Source: Pseudomonadota bacterium (lineage in GTDB: Bacteria > Pseudomonadota > Gammaproteobacteria > Burkholderiales > Burkholderiaceae_D). From it: a stretch of 16,303 nucleotides of DNA. The position numbers and the translations under genes are program-made. Under the pieces are notes generated by a model. That model saw only the letters and a program-made list of their open reading frames with translations, ran no database searches and was not told where the DNA came from. Positions 1-8,489 of this stretch are shown here, piece after piece (the stretch's first letter is position 1; every line of letters begins with the position of its first letter). The DNA is taken from NCBI GenBank assembly GCA_023389425.1, contig JAEWEK010000339.1:1-16303 (forward strand). The letters run 5' to 3'.

Positions 1-1011
1 GAGCCGTTCAAGGGCCTGCTGCTGGGCCTGTTCTTCACCTCGGTCGGCATGTCGGCCAACCTCGGCCTGCTCGCCAGCGAAGCGCTGCTGGTGCTGGGCC
101 TGGCGGCCGGCTTCATGGTGCTCAAGATGCTGGTGACGGGGCTGATCGCGCGGCCGATGCCGATCCCCGCGGTGCAGCGCTGGCCGTTTGCCGGCGTGCT
201 GGCGCAAGGCAGCGAGTTCGCCTTCGTGGTCTTCGGCGTGGCCGGCGCGGCCGGTGTGATCTCCGCGCGCTGGAACGAGCTGCTGGTATTGATGGTGGCC
301 GTGTCGATGGCCCTGACGCCGCTGGCCGTGGCCGCGGGCGACAAGGCCGCGCGGATGCTGAACCGCGAGCCGCCGCGCGCGCCGGATGCGATCGAGCCGG
401 AAGGCGCGCGCGTCATCATCGCCGGCTTCGGCCGCGTGGGCCAGATCGCCGGGCGCATCCTGATCGCCTCCGGCATCAAGGTGACCGTGCTGGACAACGA
501 CCCGGACCTGATCGAATCGGTGCGCCGCTTCGGCTTCCGGGTGTTCTACGGCGACGCCACCCGCCTCGACTTGCTGCAGGCCGCCGAGGCCGGGAAGGCC
601 ACCGTGCTCATCAATGCCATCGACGATATGGAAGCCAGCCTCAAGCTGGTCGACCTGGCCCAGCAGTATTTCCCGAACCTGAAGCTGGTTGCCCGGGCGC
701 GCAACCTGTCGCACCTGTACGAGTTGCGCGCCCGCGGCGTGGAGCTGATCGAACGCGAAACCTTCGAGTCCGCCCTGATGCTGGGACAGTTCGCGCTGGA
801 ACAGATGGGCGTACCGCACGACAAGGCCAAGCGCGCCCGCCTGAAATTCCGCCGCCACAATCTCGAAACGCTGGACGCGATCCAGCCCTTCTACCGCGAC
901 GAAAGCGCGATGATCTCGATCACCCAGGCCGCGCGCGAAGAACTGGCGCGCTCCTTCGAACAAGACCGGCTGCGCCTGCGCGACGGCGACAAGCCGGGCG
1001 ACTCCGCCTAG
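1..1011 (+). CDS. kefC: KefC-type glutathione-regulated potassium/proton antiporter, 3' part
   Basis: The gene is open at the left edge, so only the last 336 residues are visible. This is a CPA2-family inner-membrane antiporter that, in the Kef family, exports K+ in exchange for H+ and is gated by glutathione adducts. The visible membrane part includes the FKGLLLGLFFTSVGM segment and QGSEFAFVVF, both very close to Kef proteins. A cytoplasmic TrkA-N (RCK) domain follows. It has the nucleotide-binding GFGRVG at visible residues 142-147, then LDNDPD, YGDATR and the INAIDD and ARAR segments, as in E. coli KefC. The C-terminal tail is highly charged. KefB is the close alternative, and no KefF or KefG partner lies downstream in the window. 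The family call is firm; the choice of KefC over KefB is less so. Confidence 0.9.
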   Translation, partial: EPFKGLLLGLFFTSVGMSANLGLLASEALLVLGLAAGFMVLKMLVTGLIARPMPIPAVQRWPFAGVLAQGSEFAFVVFGVAGAAGVISARWNELLVLMVAVSMALTPLAVAAGDKAARMLNREPPRAPDAIEPEGARVIIAGFGRVGQIAGRILIASGIKVTVLDNDPDLIESVRRFGFRVFYGDATRLDLLQAAEAGKATVLINAIDDMEASLKLVDLAQQYFPNLKLVARARNLSHLYELRARGVELIERETFESALMLGQFALEQMGVPHDKAKRARLKFRRHNLETLDAIQPFYRDESAMISITQAAREELARSFEQDRLRLRDGDKPGDSA

Positions 1012-1075
1012 CCCTGCCCGCATTCGCCTGCCGCGCATCGCGTTGACCCGGCGCCCGCCACTTCCCCCGGCCGCA

Positions 1076-2233
1076 CTACATCATGCGCCGGTGCGAACGC
1101 ACCCGGCCGCAGTGCGGCGCGATCCACATCGGCACGCGTCCCAACGCGCGCCGCAGCGCCGCGGTCGCCGTGGCGAAGCCCTGCGCACACAGGCAGACCA
1201 GCGCCACCACCCCAAAAAAGGCGAGCGCTCCCGGCCAGCCCGGCTGCGCCCGTAAAGGCAGCCCCAGCAACTGGCCGGCCGCCGCCACCACGAACAGCAC
1301 CACCGGGAAATGCACGGAGAACAAGGCCGGTGTCAGCCGCGTGAGCCGCTGCCGCAGCCCGGCGTACCGCGGCGGTGGCGCGGCGCCGCCATGCAGCGCG
1401 AGCAAATAGGCGCCGATACCGAGGCTGGCAACCATATCCAGCAAAACACGGCCGGCCGGCACCAGTTCGGCCGACATCGCTCCCAGCCGCGCGCCGGCCA
1501 GCCGCGAGACGACGATCGCCACCACGCAGCATGCCGCGCCCAGCCACCCCGCCACCCGGCCGTGCCGCCAGGCGCCGCAGCGCGACGCTCCCAACCCGGC
1601 CAGCCAGGCGCAGGCATAGCCGGAGAATTCGGGCGCGAGGACGGACATCGTGCCCGCCACCGACATCCACGCAAGCACGCCCTGGGCCGGCCCGGACTGG
1701 CGGCCCAGGGCGAAGGCGGCGCAGGCCGCACAAGCCCACCACTCGTAGGTCAGCAGGAACAACATGGCGTTGCTGCCATAACCCTGCACCGCCACGTCCT
1801 GCAGCAGGAGCAGGTTGCCCGCCAGTGAACGCAGGCCCAGGTGCTCCTGCTGGAATTGCGGAACCATGTCGTACACGCCGGATGCCGCGAACGCGCGGCT
1901 GCCGAGAGCATCGAGCACGCCGCCCAGCAGCAAGGCCGGCACCAGCAGCCAGTACAGGGAGCGCAGCCGCACCGCGATCGCATCGACCACCGCGCCCCCG
2001 CCGCGCCCGCGCGGCATCGCCATGACGCCGAACAGCAGGCCGCCCGCGCCCATGTAGACGAGAAAGGCTTCATGCCCCAGGCTGCTGAAGAAATAGAACG
2101 TCCTGAGCGCGACGCCGTTGTGCGGCACATGCGCGTAATCGGCGAACAGCAGGAAGCGCACGTGGTAGCACAGCGCAAGAAATGCCGCGCCCCACTGCAG
2201 TACTCTTGCCCGCGACAGCACGAAAGCGTCCAT
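1076..2233 (-). CDS. Acyltransferase-3-like integral membrane protein
   Basis: This is a 385-residue multi-pass membrane protein. The first helix carries a YH pair (His24 from the chosen start) in the sequence FLALCYHVRFLLF. That resembles the N-terminal histidine helix of the acyltransferase-3 (OafA/OpgC-like) family, which transfers acyl groups to sugars or glycans at the inner membrane. About ten hydrophobic segments follow, and an SVHFPVVLF helix near the C-terminus also fits this family. The start at 2233 was preferred over an upstream in-frame start at 2311, because a GGGGGA ribosome-binding site lies just ahead and the extra 26 residues are Arg/Ala-rich and not membrane-like. It converges on the kef gene with a 64-bp gap. 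The substrate cannot be told from sequence, and no glycan genes flank it. Confidence 0.7.
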   Translation of the reverse strand: MDAFVLSRARVLQWGAAFLALCYHVRFLLFADYAHVPHNGVALRTFYFFSSLGHEAFLVYMGAGGLLFGVMAMPRGRGGGAVVDAIAVRLRSLYWLLVPALLLGGVLDALGSRAFAASGVYDMVPQFQQEHLGLRSLAGNLLLLQDVAVQGYGSNAMLFLLTYEWWACAACAAFALGRQSGPAQGVLAWMSVAGTMSVLAPEFSGYACAWLAGLGASRCGAWRHGRVAGWLGAACCVVAIVVSRLAGARLGAMSAELVPAGRVLLDMVASLGIGAYLLALHGGAAPPPRYAGLRQRLTRLTPALFSVHFPVVLFVVAAAGQLLGLPLRAQPGWPGALAFFGVVALVCLCAQGFATATAALRRALGRVPMWIAPHCGRVRSHRRMM

Positions 2234-2384
2234 GGCATTCGTCCCCCGTGTCGGGCCGCCCGCTGGCCTTGCGCGTGCAGCTGACTCCACCCTAGCAGCG
2301 GCAAAGCGCATGGGTTTGACCTCGATTGAAGCGCGCCGCCGAACTTCATCGAAACGCCGCGCCGGCGCCCGCCATGCAAGGAAT

Positions 2385-2413
2385 TTGGTTCCCGCGCGAT
2401 TGCCCGCTATAAT
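2385..2413 (+). promoter_or_regulatory. Sigma-70 promoter of tRNA-Phe
   Basis: A TTGGTT -35 box (2385-2390) and a perfect TATAAT -10 box (2408-2413) are separated by exactly 17 bp. Transcription would start about 4 nt before the mature tRNA 5' end, leaving a very short leader. Confidence 0.8.
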
Positions 2414-2423
2414 CTTGGGTCTT

Positions 2424-2499
2424 GGCCTGGTAGCTCAGTTGGTAGAGCAGAGGATTGAAAATCCTTGTGTCGGTGGTTCGATTCCGCCCCGGGCCACCA
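2424..2499 (+). tRNA. tRNA-Phe (anticodon GAA)
   Basis: This is a complete 76-nt cloverleaf. The acceptor stem GGCCTGG pairs with CCGGGCC with one T-G wobble. The D arm is GCTC/GAGC, the anticodon stem GAGGA/TCCTT, and the anticodon loop TTGAAAA gives GAA. The T arm is GGTGG/CCGCC with loop TTCGATT. Discriminator A is followed by an encoded CCA (2497-2499). It has its own promoter and terminator, so it appears to be a single-gene unit. Confidence 0.97.
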
Positions 2500-2515
2500 A
2501 GAACACGCCTCTCGC

Positions 2516-2555
2516 AACGCCGACCATCGCCACGCTGGTTGGCGTTTCTGTTTCC
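2516..2555 (+). terminator. Rho-independent terminator of tRNA-Phe
   Basis: An 11-bp stem pairs AACGCCGACCA (2516-2526) with TGGTTGGCGTT (2536-2546), with a single G-T pair, a 9-nt loop and the T-rich tail TCTGTTTCC. It lies 16 nt after the tRNA CCA. Ten of the stem base pairs recur in the terminator after the next gene. Confidence 0.75.
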
Positions 2556-2632
2556 AGCGTCCGAACCATTGCGCGTTCGGGCCATCCGGCACATCATCCG
2601 AAGTCACAGCGGCTCCTATTTGGAATCCCAGC

Positions 2633-4846
2633 ATGGAAATTAAAGTCAACTTTCTCGATAAGCTACGCCTTGAAGCCAAGTTCGATGATTTCACGGTGAT
2701 CGCCGACCAGCCGATCCGCTACAAGGGCGATGGCTCGGCGCCGGGCCCCTTCGATTATTTCCTGGCCTCGTCGGCCTTGTGCGCCGCGTATTTCGTGAAG
2801 CTGTATTGCGACACTCGCAACATCCCGACCGAACATATCCGCCTGTCGCAGAATAATATTGTCGATCCGGACAATCGCTACCAGCAGATTTTCAAGATCC
2901 AGGTTGAGCTGCCGGCGGACATATCCGACAAGGACCGCCAGGGCATCTTGCGCTCCATCGACCGCTGCACCGTGAAAAAGGTGGTTCAGACCGGCCCCGA
3001 GTTTGTCATCGAAGAGGTCGAGAACCTGGATGCCGACGCCCAGGCCCTGCTCACGCTGCAGCCTGGCGGCTCGACAACCTATATTCCCGGTAAAGACCTG
3101 CCTCTCGAGCAGACGATCGCCAATATGTCGCAGAAGCTGGCCAAGCTCGGCATCAAGATCGAAATCGCTTCGTGGCGCAATATCGTGCCGAATGTGTGGT
3201 CGCTGCATATCCGCGATGCGCATTCGCCGATGTGCTTCACCAACGGCAAGGGCGCGAGCAAGGAAAGCGCCCTGGCATCGGCCTTGGGCGAATACCTCGA
3301 ACGCCTGAGCTGCAACCATTTTTATGCGGGTTCCTTCTGGGGCGAGGACATCGCCAACGCGGCATTCGTGCATTACCCGAACGAGCGCTGGTTCCAGCCC
3401 GGCCCCGATGACGCGCTGCCGGCCGGGATCCTGGACGAATACTGCCGCGGCATCTACGATCCCGACGGCGAATTGCGCGGCTCGCACCTGATCGACACCA
3501 ATTCCGGCAATGTCGCGCGCGGCATCTGTTCGCTGCCGTTTGTGCGGCAGTCCGACGGCGAAGTCGTGTATTTCCCGTCCAACCTGATCGAAAACCTGTA
3601 TGCCAGCAATGGCATGAGCGCCGGTAACACCCTGGCTGAAGCACAGGTGCAGTGCCTGTCCGAGATTTTCGAACGGGCCGTGAAGCGCGAAATCCTGGAA
3701 GGCGAAATGGCCTTGCCCGAAGTGCCGCAGGAGGTGCTGGCAAAATATCCCGGCATCGTCGCCGGCATCCAGGCCCTCGAGGAACAGGGCTTTCCGGTGC
3801 TGGTCAAGGACGCCTCGCTGGGCGGCCGCTATCCGGTGATGTGCGTGACGCTGATGAACCCGAAGACCGGCGGCGTATTCGCCTCCTTCGGCGCCCACCC
3901 CAGCTTCCAGGTCGCACTGGAGCGCAGCCTGACGGAATTGCTGCAAGGCCGCAGTTTCGAGGGCCTGAACGATCTGCCGCAGCCTACCTTCGCAAGCAAT
4001 GCGGTCACCGAACCGTATAACTTCGTCGAGCACTTCATCGATTCCAGCGGCGTGGTGTCGTGGCGCTTTTTCAGCGCCCGGGCGGATGTCGATTTCGTCG
4101 AATGGGATTTTTCCGGCCAGGGCAAGGAATCGAATGCCCAGGAAGCCGCGACCCTGCTCGGCATCCTGAAGGACATGGGTAAGGAAGTCTACATGGCCGA
4201 ATATGAGCAACTGGGTGCGACGGCCTGCCGCATCGTGGTCCCGGGATATTCGGAAATCTACCCGGTCGAAGACCTGGTATGGGATAACACCAACAAGGCG
4301 CTCCTGTTCCGCGAAGACATCCTGAACCTGCACCGCCTGGACGACGCGGCCCTGGCGGCATTGCTCGATCGCCTGGAGAACAACGAGCTGGATGAATACT
4401 CGGACATCGCCTCGCTGATCGGCATCGAATTTGACGAGAATACGGATTGGGGGCAGCTCACGGTTCTCGAGTTGAAGCTGCTGATTCATCTCGCGCTGGA
4501 GCAATTGGACGAAGCGCACGACCTGGTGGGCGCCTTCTTGCAATATAACGACAATACCGTCGAGCGCAGACTGTTTTACCAGGCCGTGAATGTGGTGCTG
4601 GAGGTCGTGCTCGACGGCGAACTGGAACTGGACGACTACGTCCATAACTTCCGCCGCATGTACGGTAACGCCCGGATGGATGCCGCGCTGGGTTCAGTCG
4701 ACGGCAGCGTCCGCTTCTTCGGTTTGACGCCAACGAATATGCAGCTGGAAGGCCTCGACCGGCACCACCGCCTGATGGACAGTTATAAAAAGCTGCATGC
4801 CGCGCGTGCCAGGCTGTTGGCCCCATCCGGCCAGTCCGACGAGTGA
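2633..4846 (+). CDS. OsmC-domain/YcaO-domain fusion protein
   Basis: This 737-residue protein has two recognisable domains and an extra tail. Residues 1-140 look like OsmC: Cys50 (in SSALCAAYF) and Cys112 (in DRCTVKK) sit 62 apart, like the peroxidatic and resolving cysteines of OsmC/Ohr. Residues 180-560 are a YcaO domain, the ATP-dependent fold that activates amide backbones. Its Glu-rich ATP/Mg motifs are seen at TNGKGASKESA...LGEYLER (203-224) and AEAQVQCLSEIFER (335-348). The C-terminal 170 residues are helical, acidic and Leu-rich, like the TPR-like end of E. coli YcaO. There is no Pro-rich C-terminus as in azoline-forming YcaOs, and no precursor peptide gene nearby. E. coli YcaO has been linked to RimO-dependent methylthiolation of ribosomal protein S12. 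The start has only a weak GGA ribosome site; longer in-frame starts would lie inside the tRNA. Confidence 0.9.
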   Translation: MEIKVNFLDKLRLEAKFDDFTVIADQPIRYKGDGSAPGPFDYFLASSALCAAYFVKLYCDTRNIPTEHIRLSQNNIVDPDNRYQQIFKIQVELPADISDKDRQGILRSIDRCTVKKVVQTGPEFVIEEVENLDADAQALLTLQPGGSTTYIPGKDLPLEQTIANMSQKLAKLGIKIEIASWRNIVPNVWSLHIRDAHSPMCFTNGKGASKESALASALGEYLERLSCNHFYAGSFWGEDIANAAFVHYPNERWFQPGPDDALPAGILDEYCRGIYDPDGELRGSHLIDTNSGNVARGICSLPFVRQSDGEVVYFPSNLIENLYASNGMSAGNTLAEAQVQCLSEIFERAVKREILEGEMALPEVPQEVLAKYPGIVAGIQALEEQGFPVLVKDASLGGRYPVMCVTLMNPKTGGVFASFGAHPSFQVALERSLTELLQGRSFEGLNDLPQPTFASNAVTEPYNFVEHFIDSSGVVSWRFFSARADVDFVEWDFSGQGKESNAQEAATLLGILKDMGKEVYMAEYEQLGATACRIVVPGYSEIYPVEDLVWDNTNKALLFREDILNLHRLDDAALAALLDRLENNELDEYSDIASLIGIEFDENTDWGQLTVLELKLLIHLALEQLDEAHDLVGAFLQYNDNTVERRLFYQAVNVVLEVVLDGELELDDYVHNFRRMYGNARMDAALGSVDGSVRFFGLTPTNMQLEGLDRHHRLMDSYKKLHAARARLLAPSGQSDE

Positions 4847-4863
4847 AATCCCGGCACTGAAGC

Positions 4864-4899
4864 AAAAAACGCCGACCCGTGCAGGTTGGCGTTTTTTTT
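4864..4899 (+). terminator. Rho-independent terminator after the OsmC-YcaO gene
   Basis: AACGCCGACC (4868-4877) pairs with GGTTGGCGTT (4884-4893), with a 6-nt loop CGTGCA. An A run extends the stem on the 5' side and eight T residues follow (4892-4899). It is a textbook strong terminator lying 17 nt after the stop codon. Confidence 0.92.
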
Positions 4900-5139
4900 G
4901 GCGCTGCCTGCGTTAAGTGTTGAAAGTGATTCGTCGTTCCGGCGGAGGCCGGACCCCATGCTGAGTGTGCGTGCTTGCAGCTCTCGCCGCAGCCGCGATC
5001 CAATATGCTCAGTACAGCAAACACCGGCTGTCAATACATGCTGCATGGCGCCAGCACGCGCGCTCAAGCGTGCAGTGGCACTTCCTGCAAAAGGAGTATC
5101 GTTTGCTGGAATCTCGTCCACTGAGCGAGCACGCCAATC
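4900..5139. other. Non-coding region upstream of the dehydrogenase operon
   Basis: This 240-bp stretch separates the YcaO terminator from the molybdopterin subunit. It contains a small palindrome (4939-4952) and a second short one, CATGC-T-GCATG (5037-5047). An AAGGAG sits at 5091-5096 but is 43 nt from the next ATG. I could not find a convincing -35/-10 pair. The operon promoter should lie here. Small ORFs across it run through the terminator and palindrome and look spurious. Confidence 0.5.
4939..4952. repeat. Short palindrome, REP-like
   Basis: CCGGC (4939-4943) and GCCGG (4948-4952) are perfect inverted arms around GGAG, preceded by TCGTCGTT and followed by ACCCCATG. This layout resembles the scattered extragenic palindromes of betaproteobacteria. 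Only one copy is seen here, so its repetitive nature is not shown by this window. Confidence 0.4.
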
Positions 5140-7944
5140 ATGACAACAGAGCCGAACTCCTCCCGCAGGAATTTTCTGAAGTTAAGCGTGATATCCGGCG
5201 TCACCGTCTGGTTGGCGCCACTGCATGGCGACGCGCTCTCCGCGCTGTTCGAAGAAAAAATCCTGACCCCGATTCAGCCGAACGGCGCGAGTGGCCCCGC
5301 CCGCTTCCGCATCGACGGCACGGCCAAGGTCACCGGCGCCAAGGTCTTCGCCTACGACATCCGTTCCCGGGACATGCCGCACTGGCCGCAGCAGCAGGCG
5401 CATGCGTTCTTCCTGCGCGCGACGCGTACCGACCACCTTTACGACGACATCGACCTGTCCTTGCTGGGGGACGATCTCAAACCGGACCGCGTCGTCACCG
5501 CCGACGACCTGGCCCGCGACGGACTGGCTTTCCCGTCCTTCTATGGCGAAGATATGCTGCTGCCAAAGGGCAAGCAAGCCGCATACCTCGGCCACGCGGT
5601 GGCGATCCTGATCTACAAGGATTTCAATCGCTACCGCTTCGCCAAGAACCGGCTGCAATTCCAGGACACGGCGGTCCGCTACGGCCAGGCGGTTCCCCCG
5701 CAAGAACGGCCACCCTGGGCCGCGTTCCGCTTCGTCCGCGTCGGTGGCGCCACACCGTATGACGACGACGAATTTTCGAGCCTGAAGAACAATCCACTCT
5801 TCCCGGGTGAAAAAAAGCTGCCGCGCGTTGCGCACCAGGTCGTGAAGGAAACGGGGGGAGACGGGATCGATTACGGCGACCGGATTGCAGCGGAACTGGC
5901 GACACCGCCAGCCGACTGGCTGGTCCTCAAACGCGACTATTTTTCGCAATCGACCGATACATCGGCGATGGAAATGGACAATGCAAATGGCTGGTACGAC
6001 GCCGCCACCCAGTCCCTGCACCTCGTGCTGGCGACGCAATCGCCGCAGGAAGTGGCTGCCTCCGCAGCGGACATGGTGGCCAGGAGCCGCTTTCCGCTGA
6101 AGCAGCTGTTCATCCATCCCTGCTATACCGTCGGCTATGGTTCGAAAGACCATTGCAACGTGCCTTACTACGGCCTGGTGGCGGCCTTGTACGGCGACGG
6201 CAGCCCGGTGCGCTTTGCCAACGATCGCTTCGAGCACTTCCAGACCTCGCTCAAGCGGCACAGCTTCAAGATGCACTACGAAGTCGCGGTGGACAAGAAG
6301 ACCGGCATGTTCCAGGTCTTCAAGACGGATTTCGAAGCCAATGGCGGCGGGCGCGCCAATTTTTCCCCGTCGGTCGCCATGGTCGCCGCCACCGCCGCCC
6401 AGTCGATCTATTATTTTCCGAAGAGCGACAGCACCACCACCGCCATTTATTCACGCGCGATCGACGCCGGTTCGGCGCGCGGATACGGCACTTTGCAAAG
6501 CATGAACGCGACGGAAATGGCAGTCGACGAGATCGCCGAAATGCTTGGTATCGACCCGATCGAACTGCGCCTGAAGAACGTCCTCAAGTCGGGAATGAAG
6601 AACACCCAGGGCGCCATCCCGGCAGGCGCGGTCAGGGCGGACGAAGTCCTGGAGCAGGCGCGCCGGCACCCGATGTGGAAGGACCGGGCCAGGCGCAAAC
6701 AAGACTATGAACTGGCCAACCCGGGCAAGCGCTACGGCATCGGTTTCGCCTGCGTGCAGAAGGATTTCGGGACCGGCGGCGAGTCGATCTTCGCGCGGGT
6801 CGAGCTGTCGCCCGAGGGGCGCGTGACGCTGCACCACATTGGTGTGGACATCGGTACCGGCATGGCGACCTCGCAGGCCGTCGTCTGCGCCCGTTGGCTC
6901 GGGCGCGCGGCAGATGTGGTGCGCACCGCCGTCACCGACTGGAACGAGTTGCCGATGAAAACCAGCGGCGACACCTATCTCATCAAGCAGGCCGAGCAGG
7001 ACAGCCTGGCCAAGGATCCGCTGTGGACTCCCGCGTCCGCATCCCCGTCGAGCGCGTCCAACTCGGCCTATTTCTTTTCGCACGGCACCAGCGAAACGGC
7101 CCGCGTCCTGTTCGAGCACGGGATCTGGCCGGCCGCGATGGCAATCTGGTCGGCCGGTTTCGGCGGCGGCCAGGCCGCCTCCTATGTGGTGCGGCGTGAA
7201 GACGCCAGGTGGGAAAACGGCAGGCTCACCGCGAACGGCATGGAGGCGCTGAGCCTGGATCGGCTGGCGAAGAAAATTTACGAGCTCGGACTGGTCAGCG
7301 CTGCCGTCGGCCACGCCTTCAATCGCTGGCAATGGGCGGAAGCGGATTTCGACGTCAATGAACAAAGCGCACGCCGTCCGCTCGACGGCCTGTCGGTGCG
7401 TTTCGGCGACGGGAGCAAGGCCGGCGCGGAAGGCAAGTTCACCATCATCCCAAGGCGCAATGTCACCTTTCCGGCCACCCAGCGCAACAACGCCGGGGTG
7501 ACGTATTACAGCGCGATCGGCACCTTGGTCGAACTGGCCGTTTCCCGTGCCACCGGCGAAGTCGAGCTGCTGTCCCATCATTCGATCATGGAGTGCGGCA
7601 AGCCGATCGTGCCGCAACTGGTATCGGGGCAGTTGCAGGGTGGACTGGCGATGGGGATCGGCCATGCCCTGCACGAATTCCTTCCGCTGTACGAGGACGG
7701 CCCGGGAAACGGCACCTGGAATTTCAATCGCTACCACTTGCCGCGCGCGAGCGACGTGGCGGTATGGAACCAGAGCGGCGTCATTCTGCCGCCTGTATCC
7801 GAGACGGATCCCGCGAAAGGCATCGCCGAAGTGGTCATGATTCCCGTGGTGGGCGCAATCGCCAATGCGATTGCCCATGCAACCGGGCACCGGTTCACCG
7901 ACCTGCCGATCACCGCGGAAAAGATTCAGGGGGTACTCACATGA
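5140..7944 (+). CDS. Tat-exported molybdopterin-binding large subunit, xanthine oxidase/aldehyde dehydrogenase family
   Basis: This is a 934-residue molybdenum hydroxylase subunit. It starts with a Tat signal, SRRNFLK at residues 8-14, followed by a short hydrophobic stretch, so the enzyme should act in the periplasm. Family features in order are the IDGTAKVTGA entry of the a/b hammerhead domain, ATQSPQ (298-303), a loop with GYGSKD (332-337), ARGYGTLQSM (Arg447), DIGTG (570-574), and GIAE with Glu897 followed by PVVGAIANAIAHATG. Glu897 matches the catalytic base of the family. It is longer than the typical IorB-like subunit, and the usual Gly-rich GGGFG loop is replaced. The next gene overlaps by ATGA. 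Likely substrates are aldehydes or N-heterocycles, but this cannot be decided. The start is fixed by the Tat motif and an in-frame stop at 5122; its ribosome site is weak. Confidence 0.85.
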   Translation: MTTEPNSSRRNFLKLSVISGVTVWLAPLHGDALSALFEEKILTPIQPNGASGPARFRIDGTAKVTGAKVFAYDIRSRDMPHWPQQQAHAFFLRATRTDHLYDDIDLSLLGDDLKPDRVVTADDLARDGLAFPSFYGEDMLLPKGKQAAYLGHAVAILIYKDFNRYRFAKNRLQFQDTAVRYGQAVPPQERPPWAAFRFVRVGGATPYDDDEFSSLKNNPLFPGEKKLPRVAHQVVKETGGDGIDYGDRIAAELATPPADWLVLKRDYFSQSTDTSAMEMDNANGWYDAATQSLHLVLATQSPQEVAASAADMVARSRFPLKQLFIHPCYTVGYGSKDHCNVPYYGLVAALYGDGSPVRFANDRFEHFQTSLKRHSFKMHYEVAVDKKTGMFQVFKTDFEANGGGRANFSPSVAMVAATAAQSIYYFPKSDSTTTAIYSRAIDAGSARGYGTLQSMNATEMAVDEIAEMLGIDPIELRLKNVLKSGMKNTQGAIPAGAVRADEVLEQARRHPMWKDRARRKQDYELANPGKRYGIGFACVQKDFGTGGESIFARVELSPEGRVTLHHIGVDIGTGMATSQAVVCARWLGRAADVVRTAVTDWNELPMKTSGDTYLIKQAEQDSLAKDPLWTPASASPSSASNSAYFFSHGTSETARVLFEHGIWPAAMAIWSAGFGGGQAASYVVRREDARWENGRLTANGMEALSLDRLAKKIYELGLVSAAVGHAFNRWQWAEADFDVNEQSARRPLDGLSVRFGDGSKAGAEGKFTIIPRRNVTFPATQRNNAGVTYYSAIGTLVELAVSRATGEVELLSHHSIMECGKPIVPQLVSGQLQGGLAMGIGHALHEFLPLYEDGPGNGTWNFNRYHLPRASDVAVWNQSGVILPPVSETDPAKGIAEVVMIPVVGAIANAIAHATGHRFTDLPITAEKIQGVLT

Positions 7945-8489
7945 GCCTGAGCACCAAACCGCTTGCCCTGACGATCAACGGCAAGAAATTCGGCCCCGTC
8001 GATATACCGGAAGGCCTGATGATGGTGGACTTCCTCCATGAATATGCCCAGCTGACCGGTTCGCGCTTCGGCTGCGGGATCGGCATTTGCCACGCCTGCG
8101 TCGTGATCCTGGATAGCGACAAGGGCAGCGAGGAAATCCGCACCTGCATCACCGGCGCCCATTTCTTCAACGGGAAAACCATCCGCACGGTGGAAGGGCA
8201 TGCCAAGTATGACGAACACGGCAACGTGACGGCGCTGTCGCCCATCCAGCAGAAATTCCTGGAGCACTACAGCTTTCAATGCGGATATTGCACACCAGGT
8301 TACGTCAATGCGGCGACGGTATTGCTGGAGCGGCTGAAACGCGAGCCCATTCCGCGCAAGCAGGTCGAGCAAGCGATCACCGCCGCGCTGGACCCGCATA
8401 TCTGCCGCTGCACCGGCTACGTGCGCTACTACGAAGCCGTGAAGGACCTGATCCTGTCGACACCGGGCCTGGTAAAGGATGGGGCATGA
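7941..8489 (+). CDS. [2Fe-2S] small subunit of molybdenum hydroxylase
   Basis: This 182-residue protein carries two [2Fe-2S] clusters and passes electrons from the molybdenum site. The N-terminal plant-ferredoxin-like half has Cys45, Cys50, Cys53 and Cys69. The helical C-terminal half has QCGYC (Cys114, Cys117) and CRC (Cys155, Cys157). This is the IorA/PaoA/CoxS architecture. There is no signal peptide, which fits export as a passenger of the Tat-tagged large subunit. Its ATG overlaps the stop of the large subunit (ATGA) and an AGGGGG ribosome site sits 8 nt ahead. Its own stop overlaps the cytochrome start in the same way, so the three are translationally coupled. No FAD-binding subunit is present, so the electron acceptor is probably the cytochrome. 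Confidence 0.93.
   Translation: MSLSTKPLALTINGKKFGPVDIPEGLMMVDFLHEYAQLTGSRFGCGIGICHACVVILDSDKGSEEIRTCITGAHFFNGKTIRTVEGHAKYDEHGNVTALSPIQQKFLEHYSFQCGYCTPGYVNAATVLLERLKREPIPRKQVEQAITAALDPHICRCTGYVRYYEAVKDLILSTPGLVKDGA

Noticed and set aside
2663..4645. 660-residue minus-strand ORF opposite the OsmC-YcaO gene
   Set aside because: It mirrors the codon pattern of the plus-strand gene, has no recognisable domain, and such long antisense ORFs are common in GC-rich DNA.
2424..4846. Genomic island inserted at tRNA-Phe
   Set aside because: No integrase, no repeated tRNA 3' end and no other mobile gene is seen. The YcaO-type gene looks like an ordinary neighbour.
5091..5105. AAGGAG followed by a TTG, a possible leader peptide or earlier start for the molybdopterin subunit
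   Set aside because: The TTG is in a different frame from the subunit gene, and an in-frame stop at 5122 blocks any earlier start. The frame it opens overlaps the real gene without any motif.
4886..5143. 85-residue plus ORF overlapping the start of the dehydrogenase operon
   Set aside because: It starts just inside the terminator hairpin and runs through the palindrome; composition is not protein-like and it has no ribosome site.
6451..7890. 479-residue minus-strand ORF opposite the molybdopterin subunit
   Set aside because: It is a shadow of a well-supported gene, with no motif or ribosome site of its own.
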